Assembly: GCA_002392265.1 (NCBI GenBank) | Contig: DGGP01000088.1 | Span: 1-8,837, forward strand | Length of the DNA: 8,837 nucleotides | Source of the DNA: Firmicutes bacterium UBA3871 | GTDB taxonomy: Bacteria; Bacillota; Clostridia; Peptostreptococcales; Anaerovoracaceae | Direction: 5' to 3' | In this document: in pieces, positions 6,236 to 8,837 of the stretch | Layout of the letters: every line of letters begins with the position of its first letter | Numbering within the stretch: the stretch's first letter is position 1 | The notes under the pieces: generated by a model | Told to the model about the DNA's origin: nothing | Database searches by the model: none | Seen by the model: the letters and a program-made list of their open reading frames with translations, nothing else | Position numbers and translations under genes: made by a program

Positions 6236-6361
6236 TGATAGGGTGCATGGGATTACTATGTCCACTATCAGAAATGTCAAATTATCTTCGGAAGGGGAAG
6301 ATAGTTTGCAAAAGCTTTTTACCCCCTTCGAAGACAAATTATTTTTAGGAGGACACTCAAA
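6236..6361 (+). promoter_or_regulatory. Structured 5' leader of the S-layer gene with candidate H-type pseudoknot and strong ribosome binding site
   Basis: TGATAG/CTATCA (6236-6241, 6265-6270) can form a hairpin at the very 5' end. A 12-bp stem (6278-6289 with 6297-6308, one G-U pair) closes a 7-nt loop GGAAGGG. Six loop bases (6291-6296, GAAGGG) can pair with CCCTTC at 6324-6329, giving the order of an H-type pseudoknot (loop 1 of 1 nt, loop 3 of 15 nt). Alternatively 6286-6297 pairs with 6323-6333 over 11 bp with one bulge, which would break the 12-bp stem. The Shine-Dalgarno AGGAGG is at 6347-6352, 9 nt before the ATG. No known riboswitch class is recognised. The pairing is read by eye, without energy calculation. 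Confidence 0.5.
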
Positions 6362-6365
6362 ATGA
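6258..6365 (+). other. Possible small leader ORF (35 codons) overlapping the S-layer start by ATGA
   Basis: The frame from ATG 6258 encodes MSTIRNVKLSSEGED... and ends at a TGA (6363-6365) that overlaps the S-layer ATG at 6362, as in translationally coupled genes. Its only ribosome binding candidate is a weak GGGA 5 nt upstream. The same stretch is explained by RNA pairing, and a second frame (6247-6348) is also open, so a real peptide is not shown. Confidence 0.18.
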
Positions 6366-8800
6366 AAAAGGTATTATCCTTAGTACTGGTTCTCGCACTG
6401 GTACTTGGTAGCTTCTCCATGGCATTCGCTGCTGAAACAAAGACAACTAACATGTCTGACGTTGCAGGCAATGCTAATGAAGGCGCTATCGTAGTGGCAA
6501 ATGACCTTGGTATCGTTACTGGTTACAATGACGGTACATTCAAGCCAGCAAACGCTGTTACAAGAGCAGAGTTCGCAGCTATGATGACAAGAGCACTTGC
6601 TATTCCTGAATCCGCTCTTAAGGGTTTCAAGACTTCATCCTTCAAGGATGTTGCTTCTGACCACTGGGCTGTAGCTTATCTTGGCTACTGCAACAGCAAG
6701 GGCATCATGACTGGTTATGAAGACGGAACTGCTCGTCCTAACCAGACAATCACAGTTAACGAAGCAATGACAATGATCTGCCGTGCACTTGGTTACACTG
6801 CACAGGCTAAGGAACTCGTTGGCGCATGGCCTGCAAACTATATTGCACTCGGACAGCAGCTCGGTCTCTATGATGACGTAGCAGCTACAGCTACTACTGA
6901 CAGAGCATCCGCTGCACAGATTATCTACAATTCGCTCACAGTTCCTGTAAAGTACATCGATGCAGATGGCGTTACAAGAAACCTCACTGATGGCGATGGT
7001 GCTGCTGTAACTATGCTTGGTAGCCTTGGCGGCAATCAGGCAAATGGTGGTAATGGGTTCGTCCTTAACTCCACTATGGCTGAGTCCGCAGTTATCAACG
7101 TAAACGAGTATGTTGGTCAGTTCGTAAGCGCATTCCTTGATAAGGATGGCGACATCATCGCAGTTGAAGTTCTTTCAACAACTATCACAGGTGACTACAA
7201 CCTCGCAAAGGAACAGATTGAAGGCGACGACGCAACTTGGTACTTCGACCAGACTAACAACTATGACTACACTGCAATCGCAGCTAACGGCGCAAAGACT
7301 GCTGACGTAGCTCCTATGCACGTAGTAGACGGCAAGACAGTTGTTGCTGCTGCTCCAGCAATCGCTGACGAAGACACAGTTACACTTGCTGTAAAGATTA
7401 ATGGCAAGACAATCACTGAAGTATATTCATACATTGAGTGGAACGTTGATGCTATGGATCAGTTCGAAGAGGATGACCTCAACATCGAAAAGGCAAAGAT
7501 CAACGTTAACGGTACTGATTACAAGTTCAAGACCGACAAGAACGGCGACATCGACGCTGCTTCCTTCGCACTCGTTGGTGTAACATCACTCGACAAGATC
7601 GCTGAAGACAACATCGTTGAAGTATACGTAGCAGGCGGCTTCATCACAAAGCTCGCTGTTGGTACAAAGACTGTAACAGGTGAAGTTACTGAAGCTAACA
7701 AGGCTGGTTCCAAGTTCACAATCGACGGAACTAAGTACGCTGTAGCAGCTGGCGGAGATGTTCCTGCAGTTGGCGACACAGGTACAGCTTACCTCACTTA
7801 TGACGGCGACATCGCAGTTTGGGATGTTGATGATGCAACTTCCGGTAACTACGGTGTATTCCTTGGTTCCAGAGTTGAAGCCGGCACAACTATCGCTTCC
7901 GGCGTTACTATGGTAGGTCTCGTTCTCAAGGACGGTACTGTTAAGGAATATGAAATGACTTCCTCAACAAAGGTTGTTAACAAGGCTGGTGCAGAATTTA
8001 CTGCTAATGCGGCTTCTCTCGCAGCTAACGACCTCGTAAACTACTCCTTCAACTCAAACGGCAAGGTTTCCAAGCTCGTTCAGGTTGGTACACTTGGTGA
8101 CGGCGTTGTAGGTAATGCAAACGACGGAAAGACCAGAATTGGTAACACTAAGTTCGCAAGCAACGTAATCGTATTCGAAAAGGATAACGATGACGATTGG
8201 ACAATCGGCGCAGTAAAGAACTTCTCAACTGATTATGATTTCGCAGCTAACAACAACATCGTTGGTAAGAATACTAAGGGCGAAATCGAAGCAATCATCG
8301 TTGATAAGGAAGACGTTCTTGGTTCAGAAGACAGCTTCGGTCTCATTACTTCCCTGGTAAAGAGAAACAACGATGGCACAACCACTTGGTATGTAAAGGG
8401 TTTCGTTGACGGTAAGGCATTCGAAGGCTTCACAGATGAAACTGGTAACACAACTACTATCCTTGCATCCGACATCGGTGCAGCAGGTCTCTACAAGATC
8501 ACTATCGATGCAGATGGTACTGTATCTGCAGTTGACAAGACTCCTGCAGTATCTAACGCCGCAATCGGGAAGATTGTTAAGTCTGTAGACAAGGCTAACA
8601 AGGAAATCACTGTATCCGGTGGTGCTGTATACGGTCTCACAGATAACGTAGCAGTTTACTACTATGATGTTGATGAAGACGAGTACAGCCTCTCCAGCAT
8701 CGACAAGATCGGTAAGGGTAAGAACATCGACTTCGTAGCAACAGGTAAGTCTGCTTGGGACGATGGTCTCTACAACGTAGTAATCTACTGGAATGACTAA
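6362..8800 (+). CDS. Probable major S-layer protein with SLH repeats, 812 residues
   Basis: Likely the structural subunit of the surface lattice, exported by Sec and held on the wall through SLH repeats. Residues 1-23 are a signal peptide (MKK, long Leu/Val core, cut after AFA). SLH repeat 1 is at about 31-82 (motif TRAE), repeat 2 at 94-145 (motif TVNE), and a shortened third at 155-192 (TDRA). A Gly/Asn linker (223-232) leads to about 580 residues of acidic, beta-rich sequence, which appears to hold several small beta modules (for example 438-488, 514-575 and 736-812). The only cysteines seen are C110 and C140, in the SLH region. The start is certain: AGGAGG lies 9 nt upstream and the signal peptide begins at this Met. 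Codon choice is narrow (AAG for Lys, AAC for Asn, AGA for most Arg, CTC/CTT for Leu) and unlike the other three genes, a usual mark of very high expression. The gene has its own strong promoter and leader. It is a paralogue of the 507-residue SLH protein. No terminator is visible in the last 37 bases. Confidence 0.93.
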   Translation: MKKVLSLVLVLALVLGSFSMAFAAETKTTNMSDVAGNANEGAIVVANDLGIVTGYNDGTFKPANAVTRAEFAAMMTRALAIPESALKGFKTSSFKDVASDHWAVAYLGYCNSKGIMTGYEDGTARPNQTITVNEAMTMICRALGYTAQAKELVGAWPANYIALGQQLGLYDDVAATATTDRASAAQIIYNSLTVPVKYIDADGVTRNLTDGDGAAVTMLGSLGGNQANGGNGFVLNSTMAESAVINVNEYVGQFVSAFLDKDGDIIAVEVLSTTITGDYNLAKEQIEGDDATWYFDQTNNYDYTAIAANGAKTADVAPMHVVDGKTVVAAAPAIADEDTVTLAVKINGKTITEVYSYIEWNVDAMDQFEEDDLNIEKAKINVNGTDYKFKTDKNGDIDAASFALVGVTSLDKIAEDNIVEVYVAGGFITKLAVGTKTVTGEVTEANKAGSKFTIDGTKYAVAAGGDVPAVGDTGTAYLTYDGDIAVWDVDDATSGNYGVFLGSRVEAGTTIASGVTMVGLVLKDGTVKEYEMTSSTKVVNKAGAEFTANAASLAANDLVNYSFNSNGKVSKLVQVGTLGDGVVGNANDGKTRIGNTKFASNVIVFEKDNDDDWTIGAVKNFSTDYDFAANNNIVGKNTKGEIEAIIVDKEDVLGSEDSFGLITSLVKRNNDGTTTWYVKGFVDGKAFEGFTDETGNTTTILASDIGAAGLYKITIDADGTVSAVDKTPAVSNAAIGKIVKSVDKANKEITVSGGAVYGLTDNVAVYYYDVDEDEYSLSSIDKIGKGKNIDFVATGKSAWDDGLYNVVIYWND

Positions 8801-8837
8801 TCCTCTTTCGGCAGATAATTACATCTAAACCAAAAAC

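Overview
The window looks like a cell-surface (S-layer) locus of a Gram-positive Bacillota, most likely a member of the Clostridia. Three of its four genes encode Sec-exported proteins with N-terminal S-layer homology (SLH) repeats. Promoters are sigma-A type and the best ribosome binding site is a full AGGAGG. The genus cannot be told from the sequence. There are no RNA genes, CRISPR arrays, insertion sequences or recognisable phage genes.

Layout: (1) 1-3186, minus strand: the first 1062 residues of a very large exported SLH protein (three SLH repeats, a beta-helix-like region, Ig-like repeats and a cadherin-like beta sandwich). It runs off the left edge of the window. (2) 3187-3386: a divergent promoter region. 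(3) 3387-4910, plus strand: a 507-residue SLH protein. (4) 4888-5997, minus strand: a family 4 glycosyltransferase that converges on gene 3, overlapping it by 23 bp at the 3' ends. (5) 5998-6361: a second divergent control region, holding a probable leaderless promoter for the glycosyltransferase and a strong promoter with a structured leader of about 124 nt for the last gene. (6) 6362-8800, plus strand: an 812-residue SLH protein with strongly biased codon use and an ideal Shine-Dalgarno sequence, the best candidate for the main S-layer protein.

Working model (inference): the last gene makes the bulk S-layer lattice. The 507-residue paralogue and the giant SLH protein are accessory wall proteins anchored to the same secondary wall polysaccharide through SLH repeats. 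The glycosyltransferase may build that polysaccharide or decorate the S-layer. The most unusual signals are non-coding: a leader that can fold as an H-type pseudoknot or as an alternative long hairpin in front of the S-layer gene, a glycosyltransferase promoter that puts +1 on the A of the ATG, a terminator of one gene embedded in the coding sequence of its convergent neighbour, and a hairpin between the Shine-Dalgarno and start of the 507-residue protein.
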